From: Streptomyces sp. AA1529
GTDB taxonomy: Bacteria > Actinomycetota > Actinomycetes > Streptomycetales > Streptomycetaceae
Direction: 5' to 3'
NCBI RefSeq assembly: GCF_000280905.1
Contig: NZ_ALAP01000092.1
Location: 124,001-188,000 of the forward strand
DNA length: 64,000 bases
Part shown: positions 52,398-61,145 of the stretch, one piece after another
How positions within the stretch are numbered: the first letter of the stretch is position 1
Layout of the letters: each line of letters starts with the position of its first letter
Notes under the pieces: generated by a model
Seen by the model: the letters and a program-made list of their open reading frames with translations, nothing else
Database searches by the model: none
Told to the model about the DNA's origin: nothing
Position numbers and translations under genes: made by a program

Positions 52398-53321
52398 ATG
52401 ACCGGGCCCAGCCCTGCCGAACGCCTTGTCGACCTGCTGAACCTGGAGGAGATCGACCTCAACATCTTCCGGGGCAGGAGCCCCAGGGAGTCCCTCCAGC
52501 GGGTCTTCGGCGGCCAGGTCGCCGGGCAGGCACTGGTGGCGGCGGGCCGCACCGTGGACGAGGACCGTCCGGTGCACTCGCTGCACGCGTACTTCCTGCG
52601 GCCGGGGATTCCCGGTGTGCCGATCGTGTACCAGGTCGAGCGGGTCCGGGACGGGCGCTCGTTCACCACACGCCGGGTGATCGCCGTCCAGCGGGGCCGC
52701 ACCATCTTCAACCTCACCGCCTCCTTCCATGTGAGAGAGCCCGGCTTCGAGCACCAGATGCCGATGCCCGGGGTGCCGGAACCCGAGAGCCTGCCGCGGC
52801 TCGCCGACGAGGTGCGCCGGCGGCTGGGCTCCCTGCCCGAGCCGCTGGAGCGGATGGCGCGCCGGCAGGCTTTCGACCTGCGCTACGTGGACCGGCTCCG
52901 GTGGAGCACCGAGGAGCTGACGGGAGTCGAGCCGCGCAGCGCGGTGTGGATGCGGGCGATGGGCTCGCTCGGCGACGACCCGCTCGTCCACACCTGCGCC
53001 CTCACCTACGCCAGCGACATGACCCTCCTGGACGCGGTACGGCTGCCCATCGAACCCCTGTGGGGTCCGCGCAACTTCGACACCGCCTCGCTGGACCACG
53101 CCATGTGGTTCCACCGCCCGTTCCGGGCCGACGAATGGTTCCTCTACCAGCAGGAGTCCCCCATCGCGACCGGTGCGCGCGGTCTGGCCCGGGGCCAGAT
53201 CTTCGACCGGCAGGGCAACCTGATCGTTTCGGTGATGCAGGAGGGCCTGTTCCGCCCGCACAGCCCGGAGCCGGGGACCTCGTCCAGCGAGGAAACCCGA
53301 GGAGAGACGCCTTCGCCCTGA
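52398..53321 (+). CDS. tesB: Acyl-CoA thioesterase II
   Basis: 307 aa, double hot-dog fold. It has RVFGGQVAGQALVAAGRTV near 35-53, SLHAYFLRPG near 63 and LTYASDMTLLDAVRLP near 205 (catalytic Asp). ASLDHAMWFHRPFRADEWFLY follows near 233 and ends QEGLF (catalytic Gln). This matches the E. coli TesB active-site order. It hydrolyses acyl-CoA to free fatty acid and CoA. The ATG at 52398 follows GAGAGGAA. A Ser/Glu/Pro-rich tail of about 20 residues follows the domain. It may be co-transcribed with the helicase gene. Confidence 0.92.
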   Translation: MTGPSPAERLVDLLNLEEIDLNIFRGRSPRESLQRVFGGQVAGQALVAAGRTVDEDRPVHSLHAYFLRPGIPGVPIVYQVERVRDGRSFTTRRVIAVQRGRTIFNLTASFHVREPGFEHQMPMPGVPEPESLPRLADEVRRRLGSLPEPLERMARRQAFDLRYVDRLRWSTEELTGVEPRSAVWMRAMGSLGDDPLVHTCALTYASDMTLLDAVRLPIEPLWGPRNFDTASLDHAMWFHRPFRADEWFLYQQESPIATGARGLARGQIFDRQGNLIVSVMQEGLFRPHSPEPGTSSSEETRGETPSP

Positions 53322-53376
53322 GCACCCCCTCCTGCGCCCCGGTACGCGGGGCGGACGGGCTGCCGCGCGGCCTGGT

Positions 53377-54369
53377 TCACCCGGCGGCCCGCACCCCGGG
53401 CCGCGGCCTGCGGCGGCGCAGCAGGGACCACCGGCGCCGCGCGCCGGAGGCGGCGGGCGGTCCCGCGACGGGACGCGCGGTTCCGGGGCGGGGCCGCCCC
53501 TCTCCGGCGGCGCCCGAGGGACCGCTGCGGCCCTCCGCGGGTCCGGAACCCGGCTCGCGGGCACCGCGGGCGGCGCACGCCGCTGCGGTGGCCTCTGCGG
53601 CCCTGGCAGTCTCCAGGTCGGCGTCCAGCAGGAAGCGGTACCAGCGGATCTCGTCGGCGCCGTCGGCCAGGCAGACGTCCTCCAGAACGTCCCGCGTGGC
53701 CTCGGCGACACTGCGGGCCCCCAGGAAGTCGGGCCGCAGCGCCCTGAGCCTGGCGCGTTCACCCGAGTCGGGCACGGCGTCGGCGAGCGCCGCGTCGTCC
53801 AGCACGCTCGCCCGGGCGGCGGCCCGCTCCCAGTGGCCGACGGCATGCCGGGTGAGCTGGCCCACCCGGCGTCCCCGCCAGCGCCGGGCGCGGTGGTCGG
53901 TACCGGCCTCCAGCCCGGCCCGCAGTCCGGCGGGAAGGCGATCGGAGAGCAGCCGGGGGTTGTTCTCCGCGAAGTCCCGGAGCTCCTCGGCGAGATAGAA
54001 CCAGACGACGGTACGGTACCGGTTCACATAGAAACCGGCCGGGCCGAAGCAGCCTGCCCTGGCGAGCCGTGCGCACCGGGAGTGGCTGATGTCCAGCAGT
54101 GCGGATGCCTCCCCTGCGTCCATCACGCGCAGCCGCTCGCGCAGCGCCCCGGGGAATCCCGGAGCGGCCTTGATCCGCTCCACTTCCGTCCGGGGCACCC
54201 GGCGTGCCCGGCCTCCCGGCCCCGGTACGGTACGCACCTCTTCGATCTGCACCGCCAGGTCGAACTCCCTGGGGCGCAGCCCCAGTTCCCGCGCAGCCGT
54301 ACGCAGACCCACGTCGGCTGTCTCCCGGAGCGGCGCCGACGTGCGGTGCTCCATGGGCTGATGTCGCAT
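53377..54369 (-). CDS. DUF6397 family protein
   Basis: 330 aa. An N-terminal domain (about 20-140) has the pattern RTAARELGLRPREFDLAVQI, RTVPGPGGRARRVPRTEVER and LLDISHSRCARLARAG. It then has FYVNRYRTVVWFYLAEELRDFA, matching the streptomycete family named DUF6397. Two helix-turn-helix-like stretches suggest DNA binding, but this is unproven. The C-terminal 100 residues are Ala/Arg/Gly/Pro-rich and probably disordered. The start is ATG 54369 with GGGGGATG upstream. It lies 87 bp downstream of the roadblock gene on the same strand and may be co-transcribed. Confidence 0.8.
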   Translation of the reverse strand: MRHQPMEHRTSAPLRETADVGLRTAARELGLRPREFDLAVQIEEVRTVPGPGGRARRVPRTEVERIKAAPGFPGALRERLRVMDAGEASALLDISHSRCARLARAGCFGPAGFYVNRYRTVVWFYLAEELRDFAENNPRLLSDRLPAGLRAGLEAGTDHRARRWRGRRVGQLTRHAVGHWERAAARASVLDDAALADAVPDSGERARLRALRPDFLGARSVAEATRDVLEDVCLADGADEIRWYRFLLDADLETARAAEATAAACAARGAREPGSGPAEGRSGPSGAAGEGRPRPGTARPVAGPPAASGARRRWSLLRRRRPRPGVRAAG

Positions 54370-54456
54370 ACGGTCATCCCCCGTCGCTCGTTCCTCACCT
54401 TGCGTGACAACGACGGTAGCCCGGAGCGCGGAACCCCGCCCGGCCTGTGGAAAACC

Positions 54457-54864
54457 CTAGGGACCCGCAGGCCGGTCGCCGTTCCGGGCGGCCAGCCCGA
54501 GGTGCTCGCCGACGCGGTTGACCAGCAGCGTCATCTCGTAGGCGACCTGCCCGATGTCCGCTTCGGCCTCCGCCAGCACACACAGGCAACTGCCGTCGCC
54601 CGCCGCCATCACGAAGAACACTCCCTCGTCGAACTCGATCATGGTCTGGCGCACTCGTCCGGCCTTGAAATGCTGCCCGGATCCCTTGGCCAGGCTGTGC
54701 AGCCCGGACGAGACCGCGGCCAGATGTTCCGCGTCCTCACGCTCGAGGTCGTGGCTGCTCCCCGTCACGAGCCCGTCGTTGGAGAGGACCAACGCGTGCC
54801 GGACCGACGAGATCCGCTTCGTCAGGTCGTCCAGCAACCAGTCGAGTCCCGTGTTCAGTGCCAC
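54457..54864 (-). CDS. Roadblock/LC7 domain protein
   Basis: 135 aa. The single roadblock domain has LDWLLDDLTKRISSVRHALVLSNDG near 7-31, GSGQHFKAGRVRQTMIEF near 60-77 and FFVMAAGDGSCLCVLAEAEADIGQV near 82-106. In Streptomyces these proteins accompany a small GTPase in conservon (cvn) operons and modulate its activity. Here no sensor kinase, DUF742 or GTPase gene is adjacent, so it is an orphan. GTG 54864 follows AAGGGGG. The downstream DUF6397 gene may be a partner. Confidence 0.9.
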   Translation of the reverse strand: MALNTGLDWLLDDLTKRISSVRHALVLSNDGLVTGSSHDLEREDAEHLAAVSSGLHSLAKGSGQHFKAGRVRQTMIEFDEGVFFVMAAGDGSCLCVLAEAEADIGQVAYEMTLLVNRVGEHLGLAARNGDRPAGP

Positions 54865-55047
54865 GACGCGCCCCCTTTTCCTCGGCATCTGCCGTGCCAC
54901 CCTTACCCACGAGAGCACAGTCAGCAACCATGAGCTGGTGATCTGTTGCGCACAGTTACTCCCTTGTCGCAACTGTCACAGAGGTAACGAGGGAGCGGGT
55001 CCGAATCAGCTTTGCCGAAGTCGCCGCCGGGCGGGGAGGATAGGAGG

Positions 55048-55662
55048 ATGGCACAGGACCTGGCAGACGACCGCGAAGCGGTCCGGGCGTTCTTCGGCGA
55101 GCGCGCCGCCCACTGGGACGCACGCTTCCCCGACGACGGACCCGCCTACGCCGCGGCCGTGGCCGAGATCGGGCTGCGGCCCGGCGACGCCGTACTCGAC
55201 GCGGGGTGCGGGACCGGACGGGCGCTGCCCGCGCTGCGCGACGCGGTGGGTCCGCGGGGCACGGTACTGGGCGCCGACCTCACTCCGGAGATGCTGGCAG
55301 AGGTGGTGCGGGCGGGCCGGGGGAACACGGCCCTGCTGTTCCTCACCGACGTCGCCCGGCTCCCTCTGCGACGGGCCTGCCTGGACGCGGTGTTCGGCGC
55401 CGGGCTCATCTCCCACCTCCCCGGCCCGCAGAGCGGTCTGCGCGAGCTGGCGCGCGTCGTTCGCCCGCGCGGGCGGCTCGCCCTCTTCCACCCGGTGGGC
55501 CGCGCCGCGCTGGCGGCCCGCCGGGGCCGCCGGCTCACGCCGGACGACGTCCGGGCCGAGCCGCGACTGCGGACGCTGCTCGACGCCACCGGCTGGCGGC
55601 TGGTGTCCTTCGCCGACGAGGACGACGGATATCTGGCACTGGCGGAGCGACTGCCCCGATGA
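55048..55662 (+). CDS. Class I SAM-dependent methyltransferase
   Basis: 204 aa. SAM-binding motif I VLDAGCGTGRALPALRD is near 49-65, VLGADLTPEMLAEVVRAG near 73-90, and motif IV-like LDAVFGAGLISHLPG near 114. VRPRGRLALFHPVGRAAL, near 138, precedes a helical C-terminal part. UbiE-like folds of this kind methylate diverse small molecules; substrate is unknown. ATG 55048 has GGGGAGG and AGGAGG upstream. It is divergent from the roadblock gene and convergent with the MpaB-family gene. Confidence 0.85.
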   Translation: MAQDLADDREAVRAFFGERAAHWDARFPDDGPAYAAAVAEIGLRPGDAVLDAGCGTGRALPALRDAVGPRGTVLGADLTPEMLAEVVRAGRGNTALLFLTDVARLPLRRACLDAVFGAGLISHLPGPQSGLRELARVVRPRGRLALFHPVGRAALAARRGRRLTPDDVRAEPRLRTLLDATGWRLVSFADEDDGYLALAERLPR

Positions 55663-55743
55663 CACCCCGGAACCGGAACCGGGAGACCGTACCGGCATCC
55701 CCGCGGACCGGCGGCTGGGGAACGAGCCGGGGCGCCGCCGCGC

Positions 55744-56664
55744 TCAGGCGTGCCGGTCACGCGGCTCCTCCGCCGCCCGCGGCACGGGACACGAGCCGAC
55801 CGGGCCGCCCCGGGCGGGAAAGACCCCCAGATCAGCGATACGGAAGCCGTCCGGATAGCCGGGGTATCCCTTGATCTCCGGGTTCTGCCTGGCATAGTGC
55901 GGTCGCCGGCGCGGCGGCATCAGCCGCACCGCCCGGCCGCGGAGCCGCAGCGCTCCCCTGGTCAGCCTCCGGGCGAGTACGCCCGGCTCCGGGTACCGGA
56001 ACGCCCGCAGCAGCGCATCGTCGAGCAGCGCCAGACTCGCACCGCGCACCACAGGGGCGAGCGGGCGCGGATACCAGGACGCCATCAGCTCCAAGGTGGC
56101 GTCGGAGACCTTCCGCGCTCCCTGGTCCCAGCCGAAGTGCTCCGCCTCGTAGCGGTCGAGGAAGCGCTCGAACTCGGCGTAGCTGCCGGGGACCTGCTTG
56201 ATGCCCATACGCTGCCCGAGGGTGCGGTAGTAGGTGCTCACCGCGCGCAGCTCGTGCTCGGTGAGACGACGCCAGCCGAACGCGTCGAGCCAGCGCTTGG
56301 GCATGACGACGAAGGTGCACAGCACGTAGCGCATGTCGTCGTCGCCGATGTCATGAGCGTGATGCATCTGGTTGATCCGGCGCACCGCGGTACGCCCCTG
56401 CACACTGTCGAAGCCATGCTCGACAACCGCGTCCAGCAGGAGCGCCGTGTCGTCGTAGCGCTTCTGCGAGCGGTCGGTCAGCTCCGCGGTGGCGGCCAGC
56501 AGCGCGCCGATGCTCGGTACGGCGTACGTGCGGTACAGGGCGAGTTCGAGGGCCCGGGTGAAGTCCCAGGGGAACTCGTATGCCGCGATCAGGCGGTAGA
56601 TCTCATGCGCGTCCTGCTCCGGGTCGAGCCGGAGGATGTGGCCGAGCCGTTCGTAGCGGCGCAC
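55744..56664 (-). CDS. Oxygenase MpaB family protein (DUF2236)
   Basis: 306 aa. Family segments are IYRLIAAYEFPWDFTRALEL near 20-39, YRTYAVPSIGALLAATAEL near 42, RRINQMHHAHDIGDDDMRYV near 94-113 with FVVMPKRWLDAFGWRRL following. YEAEHFGWDQGARKVSDATL is near 169. The conserved His and Asp residues coordinate haem in characterised relatives (latex-clearing protein and mycophenolic acid pathway MpaB). The bacterial role is usually unknown. GTG 56664 (GAGAGGAG upstream) gives the family's short RRYERL N-terminus; GTG 56733 is a longer alternative. Confidence 0.85.
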   Translation of the reverse strand: MRRYERLGHILRLDPEQDAHEIYRLIAAYEFPWDFTRALELALYRTYAVPSIGALLAATAELTDRSQKRYDDTALLLDAVVEHGFDSVQGRTAVRRINQMHHAHDIGDDDMRYVLCTFVVMPKRWLDAFGWRRLTEHELRAVSTYYRTLGQRMGIKQVPGSYAEFERFLDRYEAEHFGWDQGARKVSDATLELMASWYPRPLAPVVRGASLALLDDALLRAFRYPEPGVLARRLTRGALRLRGRAVRLMPPRRRPHYARQNPEIKGYPGYPDGFRIADLGVFPARGGPVGSCPVPRAAEEPRDRHA

Positions 56665-56802
56665 GCGGGGTGCTCCTCTCCCTCGGATGCTGGTGTCGGT
56701 CACGGAGGTGTTTCGGCTGCCCCTCCTGGACACGTTCCATCTGTCGCCTCCGGACTCCGGGGGCTATCGTCACCGAGATCCACCAGGAACGGGAGGTCAT
56801 CG

Positions 56803-57588
56803 GTGGCTGCGGAAGAGGAAGATTCGCTCTATGTGCTGACTGCCGTGCTGCTGACGCCCGCACAGTTCCCCAGTGTGCTTGCCGACGACTACCCCGCCGC
56901 TTGCGCCGCGCTGGGCCTGGAGCCCTATGCCGAGGGATACGGACTCGTGCTGGGACAGGACGGGGCCGGTGCGCGCTGGACCGTGGTGACGGAGGAGGTG
57001 CCCCAGGTGGCGTGTGCCATCGCGGCCTGGGACTGCGGTATGGAAGCGGATCTGTCCGCGGACGAGCGCGACATCGTCGCGGTGCTGCCCGGGTGGCCGC
57101 TGGCACTCGCGGTCTCCGCACCCGGTCTGCCCGAGCCGCACGATCCGGCCCTGGAGGGGGAGCTGGCGGACGCCGGGCCCCTGCTCGCGCCGCCGGACAC
57201 CTCCGGCTGGGGACCGGCGCAGCGGCGGCTGGGCGCGGACGAGATAGCGCTCCAGTGGGCGCAGTGGCGGGCGCAGGTCGACGACGAGGTGGAGTTCGTG
57301 GAGTCGGGCGGCGAGCCCGCCGCACCGGTGCGGCGGGTTCTGGAGGAGGTGCGGGCCTATCTGGCGGCGCCCCCGCCGCCGGGGCGGATACGGTCCGCGT
57401 TCGCCTCGGGCGACTCCCGCACCCTGCGGGCGGACGGCCCCGGCTGGAGCGTGGTGGCACGCACCGACGACATCGCGTTCGTATTGCTGGACGAAGCGCC
57501 CGGAGAGGTCCTCCCGGTCGGCCGCGGTCGCGAACTGCCCGAGCTTCTCACGGCCCTGGACGGCATCGCGCTGCGCCCGGCCGCGTGA
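56803..57588 (+). CDS. Conserved hypothetical protein
   Basis: 261 aa, soluble, acidic, Ala/Gly-rich, with no signal or membrane segment. It begins EEEDSLYVLTAVLLTPAQFP. A middle section has a Trp/Glu/Gln-rich helix (LQWAQWRAQVDDEVEF, near 150-165). A beta-rich end has GWSVVARTDDIAFVLLDEAPGE. No family was recognised. Codon bias and GTG 56803 with GGGAGGT at ideal spacing support a real gene. It is divergent from the MpaB-family gene, and the 138 bp between must hold both promoters. Confidence 0.75.
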   Translation: MAAEEEDSLYVLTAVLLTPAQFPSVLADDYPAACAALGLEPYAEGYGLVLGQDGAGARWTVVTEEVPQVACAIAAWDCGMEADLSADERDIVAVLPGWPLALAVSAPGLPEPHDPALEGELADAGPLLAPPDTSGWGPAQRRLGADEIALQWAQWRAQVDDEVEFVESGGEPAAPVRRVLEEVRAYLAAPPPPGRIRSAFASGDSRTLRADGPGWSVVARTDDIAFVLLDEAPGEVLPVGRGRELPELLTALDGIALRPAA

Positions 57589-57714
57589 CGGCTGGGCACC
57601 GCCCGGTCACCGCACCCGGCCGTGTCCTGCGGCGCAGCGGCGCCGGGGCGCCCGGTGCCCCGGGCATGCCCGCCCCGGCGACGACTGCGTGGGGTGCGCC
57701 GCGGGCCGAGCGGC

Positions 57715-57897
57715 TCAGCGGTCCAGTTCCTTGCGGCTGACTCTGCGCAGCCTCCTGCGCTGCGACGGATCCAGCGCCAGATAGGCGACCGCGGGGACGC
57801 CCACGATCACCAGCAGCGCGATCCAGAACGACGTCAGCCACCACAGCAGCAGCCCGACGGCCACCCCGCCGACGGCGATCTTCGCTCGGTTGGTCAT
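57715..57897 (-). CDS. Small membrane protein, 60 aa
   Basis: 60 aa. Two hydrophobic segments, KIAVGGVAVGLLLWWLTSFW and IALLVIVGVPAVAYLAL, are followed by an Arg/Lys-rich cytoplasmic tail (RRRLRRVSRKELDR). Similar short proteins are common in Streptomyces, but no function is known to me. The ATG at 57897 is preceded by GGAGGTACGGAG. It stands alone between the conserved hypothetical and SNF2 genes. Confidence 0.65.
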   Translation of the reverse strand: MTNRAKIAVGGVAVGLLLWWLTSFWIALLVIVGVPAVAYLALDPSQRRRLRRVSRKELDR

Positions 57898-58116
57898 CTC
57901 CGTACCTCCTGCGCACCCGCGGCGTGCCCTCTGTCGTCCAGTCCGGCAGCTCCGCCTCTCCTTCCATTGAACGCCATCCGGGCACGGCGGGTTCCCTCTC
58001 CCACCGGCGGGACCACCGCGTGCCGCGGGGATGCGCCGTACGCGGCGGACGGCTCCGGCGTGCTGTACTCTCGGCCGCCCCGCTCACTAATCAAATTTGA
58101 GGAATGCATCAGCACT

Positions 58117-61100
58117 GTGGCAGCGACCCTGGCAAACACCCCCCGGATGTCCCAGCTCAGCGACTGCGTGGCCGTCTTCCTGCCCGCCGACCCGCCACGC
58201 CGGTCCCGTGTCGCCTTCCGGCTCCCCGAAGGTGCCGTGCAACAATCCGCCGCGCCCGATGCGGCGCCGTACCGCACCCGCGGAGCCGACTGCGGTCCTG
58301 ATGCCGATCTTCTCGAAGTGACAGTTGCCGTTCCGGTCGACGGCAGCGCGGAGACCCGTACGGTGCCGACTCTCACGCTTCCTGCGGCGGCGGCCCTGCC
58401 CGTACTCATCGGAGCCCGTGCCGCGCACCAGGAGGAGGGGGCGGGGCCGACCACAGCATTCTGGGGCGCCGCCGCGCTGTTCGCCCTCCGGCTGACCGCC
58501 GAGGGGCGACTGCGGCCTCGAGTGACGCCGGCCGGCTACGACGCCTGGGGCCTGGGCCCGCTCACCGGTGCGGACCGCACGGCGCTGGAGGAGCTGGCCG
58601 CCGCGATGCCTCCGGAGGCCCACGCCGTGCCGCTGCCCGGAGGCGGCCCGCTGCGCGTTCCGGAGCCCGGTCCACTGCTGTCGGCCTTCCTGGACGCGGT
58701 CGCGGACGGCCTGCCACGCACTCCTGCCGCAGCGGAGGCGGCAGGAGCTGCCGCGTTCGCGGGTGACGAGCCCGTCGCGGTGCCTCGGCTGCGTCAGTGG
58801 GCCGCGGAGGTGGCCGCCGGCGTCGACGGAGGGCTGGGCCTGTCGCTGCGGATCGAGATCGAGAGTCCGCATGCGGCCGGCGAGGAGGCAGCACGGAACG
58901 GAGCGCGCCCCGAGGAGCAGGGCGGCCCCGTCTTCCGGGGAGTGCTGCAACTGCACGCGCCTGCCGACCCTGCGCTGGTCGCCGACGCCGCAGCGGTGTG
59001 GGCGGGCACCGCGCCCCTGACGAAACGATTCGGCCCGCAGGCGCGCACGGACGCGCTCCTCGCGCTGCGGCGCGCGGCTGCCGCCTGGGAACCCCTCGCC
59101 CCGCTGCTGTCGGCTGCGGTGCCCGACTCGCTCGAACTCGCCGAGGAGGAGGTGGCCGAGCTGCTGGGCACCTCGGTTCCGCGTGCCCTGGCCGCCGTCG
59201 GCTTCCAGGTGCACTGGCCCCGGGAGTTCGCCCGGTCGCTCACCTCCCGCGCCGTGATCGGCCCGGACGGCGGAACCGGTCCCTCCGGCGCCGACGGACA
59301 GGATCCGCGACGCCGGGGGCTGCCTGCACGGCTGGATCCCGGCACGCTGCTGCGCTTCGACTGGCGCTTCGCCATCGGCGACCAGGAGGTGACCCGCGCC
59401 GAACTCGACCGGCTGGCCGAGGCGGGACGCCCGTTGGTGCGCCTGCGCGACCGGTGGGTGCTCGTCTCGCCGCAGGAGATCGCAGCCGCGCGGCAGCGCG
59501 AGGACCGCAGGGTGGGCACACTGGAGGCACTCGACGCCGTACTCACCGGAGCAGCAGGCACCGGAGCGGCCGGCCGGGAGGCGGCACGCGTCGAGATCGA
59601 GGCCACCGGATGGCTGGAGACGCTGCGGGAGCGGCTGTCGGATCCGGAGCGGCGCGAGGAGCCTCCGCTGCCCGCACCCGCGGAGCTGAGGGCGACGCTG
59701 CGCGACTACCAGTCGCGCGGACTGGACTGGCTGCACCGGATGACCTCGCTCGGCCTCGGCGGCTGCCTCGCCGACGACATGGGGCTGGGCAAGACGCTCA
59801 CCCTGATCGCCCTCCACCTGCGCCGGCAGCACGTCGAGGGCTGCGGCGGGCCGACCCTGGTGGTGTGCCCCGCGTCCCTGGTGGGCAACTGGCAGCGGGA
59901 GATCGAGCGTTTCGCGCCGGACACCCCGGTTCGCCGCCACCACGGCCCGAACCGCTCGCTGGAGGGGCTGCGCGAGGGTGAGTTCGTACTGACGACCTAC
60001 GGCACGATGCGACTGGACTCCGATCGCCTGGTCCCCGGCGACGGCGAGCCCTGGGGCATGGTCGTCGCGGACGAGGCCCAGCACGTCAAGAATCCGTTCG
60101 CCGCGACGGCCAAGGCGCTTCGCACCATCCCGGCACGGGCGCGGGTGGCGCTGACGGGAACACCGGTGGAGAACAACCTCTCCGAGCTGTGGGCGGTGCT
60201 GGACTGGACCACTCCGGGGCTCCTGGGCCGCCTCGGTACGTTCCGCAGACGCTACGCGGACGCGGCCGAGGGCGGCGACCCGGTGGCCGCGGAGCGGCTG
60301 GCACGGCTCGTGCGGCCGTTCCTGCTGCGGCGGCGCAAGACGGATCCGGGCGTCGCCCCCGAGCTCCCGCCGAAGACCGAGACCGACCGGGCGGTCGCCC
60401 TGACGCCCGAACAGGCGGGGCTGTACGAGGCCGTGGTGCGCGAGAGCCTGGAAGCGCTGGAGGGGACCGAGGGGTTCGAACGGCGCGGCCTGGTGGTCGC
60501 ACTGCTCACCTCACTCAAGCAGATCTGCAACCACCCCGCGCAGTACCTCGGGGAACACCGCGGCCGGCTGTCCGGTCGCTCGGGAAAACTGGAACTGCTG
60601 GACGAACTGCTCGACGTCCTGCTGGCGGAGGGAGCCTCCATTCTCGTCTTCACCCAGTACGTGCAGATGGCCCGGCTGCTCGAACGCCATCTCGCCTCCC
60701 GGCGCGTACCCACCCAGTGCCTGCACGGGGGTACCCCGCTGCCCCGGCGCGACGAGATGGTGCGCCGCTTCCAGGAGGGGGCCGCACCGGTGTTCCTGCT
60801 CTCCCTCAAGGCCGCCGGGACCGGTCTGAACCTCACACGGGCGAGCCATGTCATCCACTACGACCGCTGGTGGAACCCGGCGGTCGAGGCCCAGGCCACC
60901 GACCGGGCCCACCGCATCGGCCAGACCCGGCCCGTTCAGGTGCACCGGCTGGTCACGGAGGGAACCGTCGAGGACCGGATCGCCGACATGCTGCGGCGCA
61001 AGCAGGCACTGGCCGACTCGGTGCTCGGCACCGGCGGGGAGCCGGCGCTGGCCGGACTCACGGATTCCGAACTGGCCGAGCTCGTCGAGCTCGTCGAGCT

Positions 61101-61119
61101 GCGAAAGGTGGAGCGTTGA
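58117..61119 (+). CDS. SNF2-family DEAD/DEAH-like helicase
   Basis: 1000 aa. The N-terminal 500 residues are a family-specific region with several Ala/Glu-rich helices. The SNF2 core follows: LRDYQSRGLDWLHRMTSLGLGG, Walker A DDMGLGKTLTL near 552, DEAQHVKNP near 650, ALTGTPVENNLSELW near 677 and FTQYVQMARLLERHL near 850. The end of the core has SLKAAGTGLNLTRASHVIHYD and DRAHRIGQ near 935. It is an ATP-driven DNA translocase. GTG 58117 and ATG 58147 are possible starts; neither has a strong ribosome site. The next gene, for a SWIM zinc-finger protein, begins 27 bp after the stop, and the two often occur together. Confidence 0.9.
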   Translation: MAATLANTPRMSQLSDCVAVFLPADPPRRSRVAFRLPEGAVQQSAAPDAAPYRTRGADCGPDADLLEVTVAVPVDGSAETRTVPTLTLPAAAALPVLIGARAAHQEEGAGPTTAFWGAAALFALRLTAEGRLRPRVTPAGYDAWGLGPLTGADRTALEELAAAMPPEAHAVPLPGGGPLRVPEPGPLLSAFLDAVADGLPRTPAAAEAAGAAAFAGDEPVAVPRLRQWAAEVAAGVDGGLGLSLRIEIESPHAAGEEAARNGARPEEQGGPVFRGVLQLHAPADPALVADAAAVWAGTAPLTKRFGPQARTDALLALRRAAAAWEPLAPLLSAAVPDSLELAEEEVAELLGTSVPRALAAVGFQVHWPREFARSLTSRAVIGPDGGTGPSGADGQDPRRRGLPARLDPGTLLRFDWRFAIGDQEVTRAELDRLAEAGRPLVRLRDRWVLVSPQEIAAARQREDRRVGTLEALDAVLTGAAGTGAAGREAARVEIEATGWLETLRERLSDPERREEPPLPAPAELRATLRDYQSRGLDWLHRMTSLGLGGCLADDMGLGKTLTLIALHLRRQHVEGCGGPTLVVCPASLVGNWQREIERFAPDTPVRRHHGPNRSLEGLREGEFVLTTYGTMRLDSDRLVPGDGEPWGMVVADEAQHVKNPFAATAKALRTIPARARVALTGTPVENNLSELWAVLDWTTPGLLGRLGTFRRRYADAAEGGDPVAAERLARLVRPFLLRRRKTDPGVAPELPPKTETDRAVALTPEQAGLYEAVVRESLEALEGTEGFERRGLVVALLTSLKQICNHPAQYLGEHRGRLSGRSGKLELLDELLDVLLAEGASILVFTQYVQMARLLERHLASRRVPTQCLHGGTPLPRRDEMVRRFQEGAAPVFLLSLKAAGTGLNLTRASHVIHYDRWWNPAVEAQATDRAHRIGQTRPVQVHRLVTEGTVEDRIADMLRRKQALADSVLGTGGEPALAGLTDSELAELVELVELRKVER

Positions 61120-61145
61120 GCGGCGGAGACGCGCAGGAGCACGTC

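Noticed and set aside
48731-52717. A 1328-codon minus-strand frame opposite the helicase
   Set aside because: It is the mirror of the helicase and thioesterase genes in a high-GC genome; the plus-strand proteins have clear domains.
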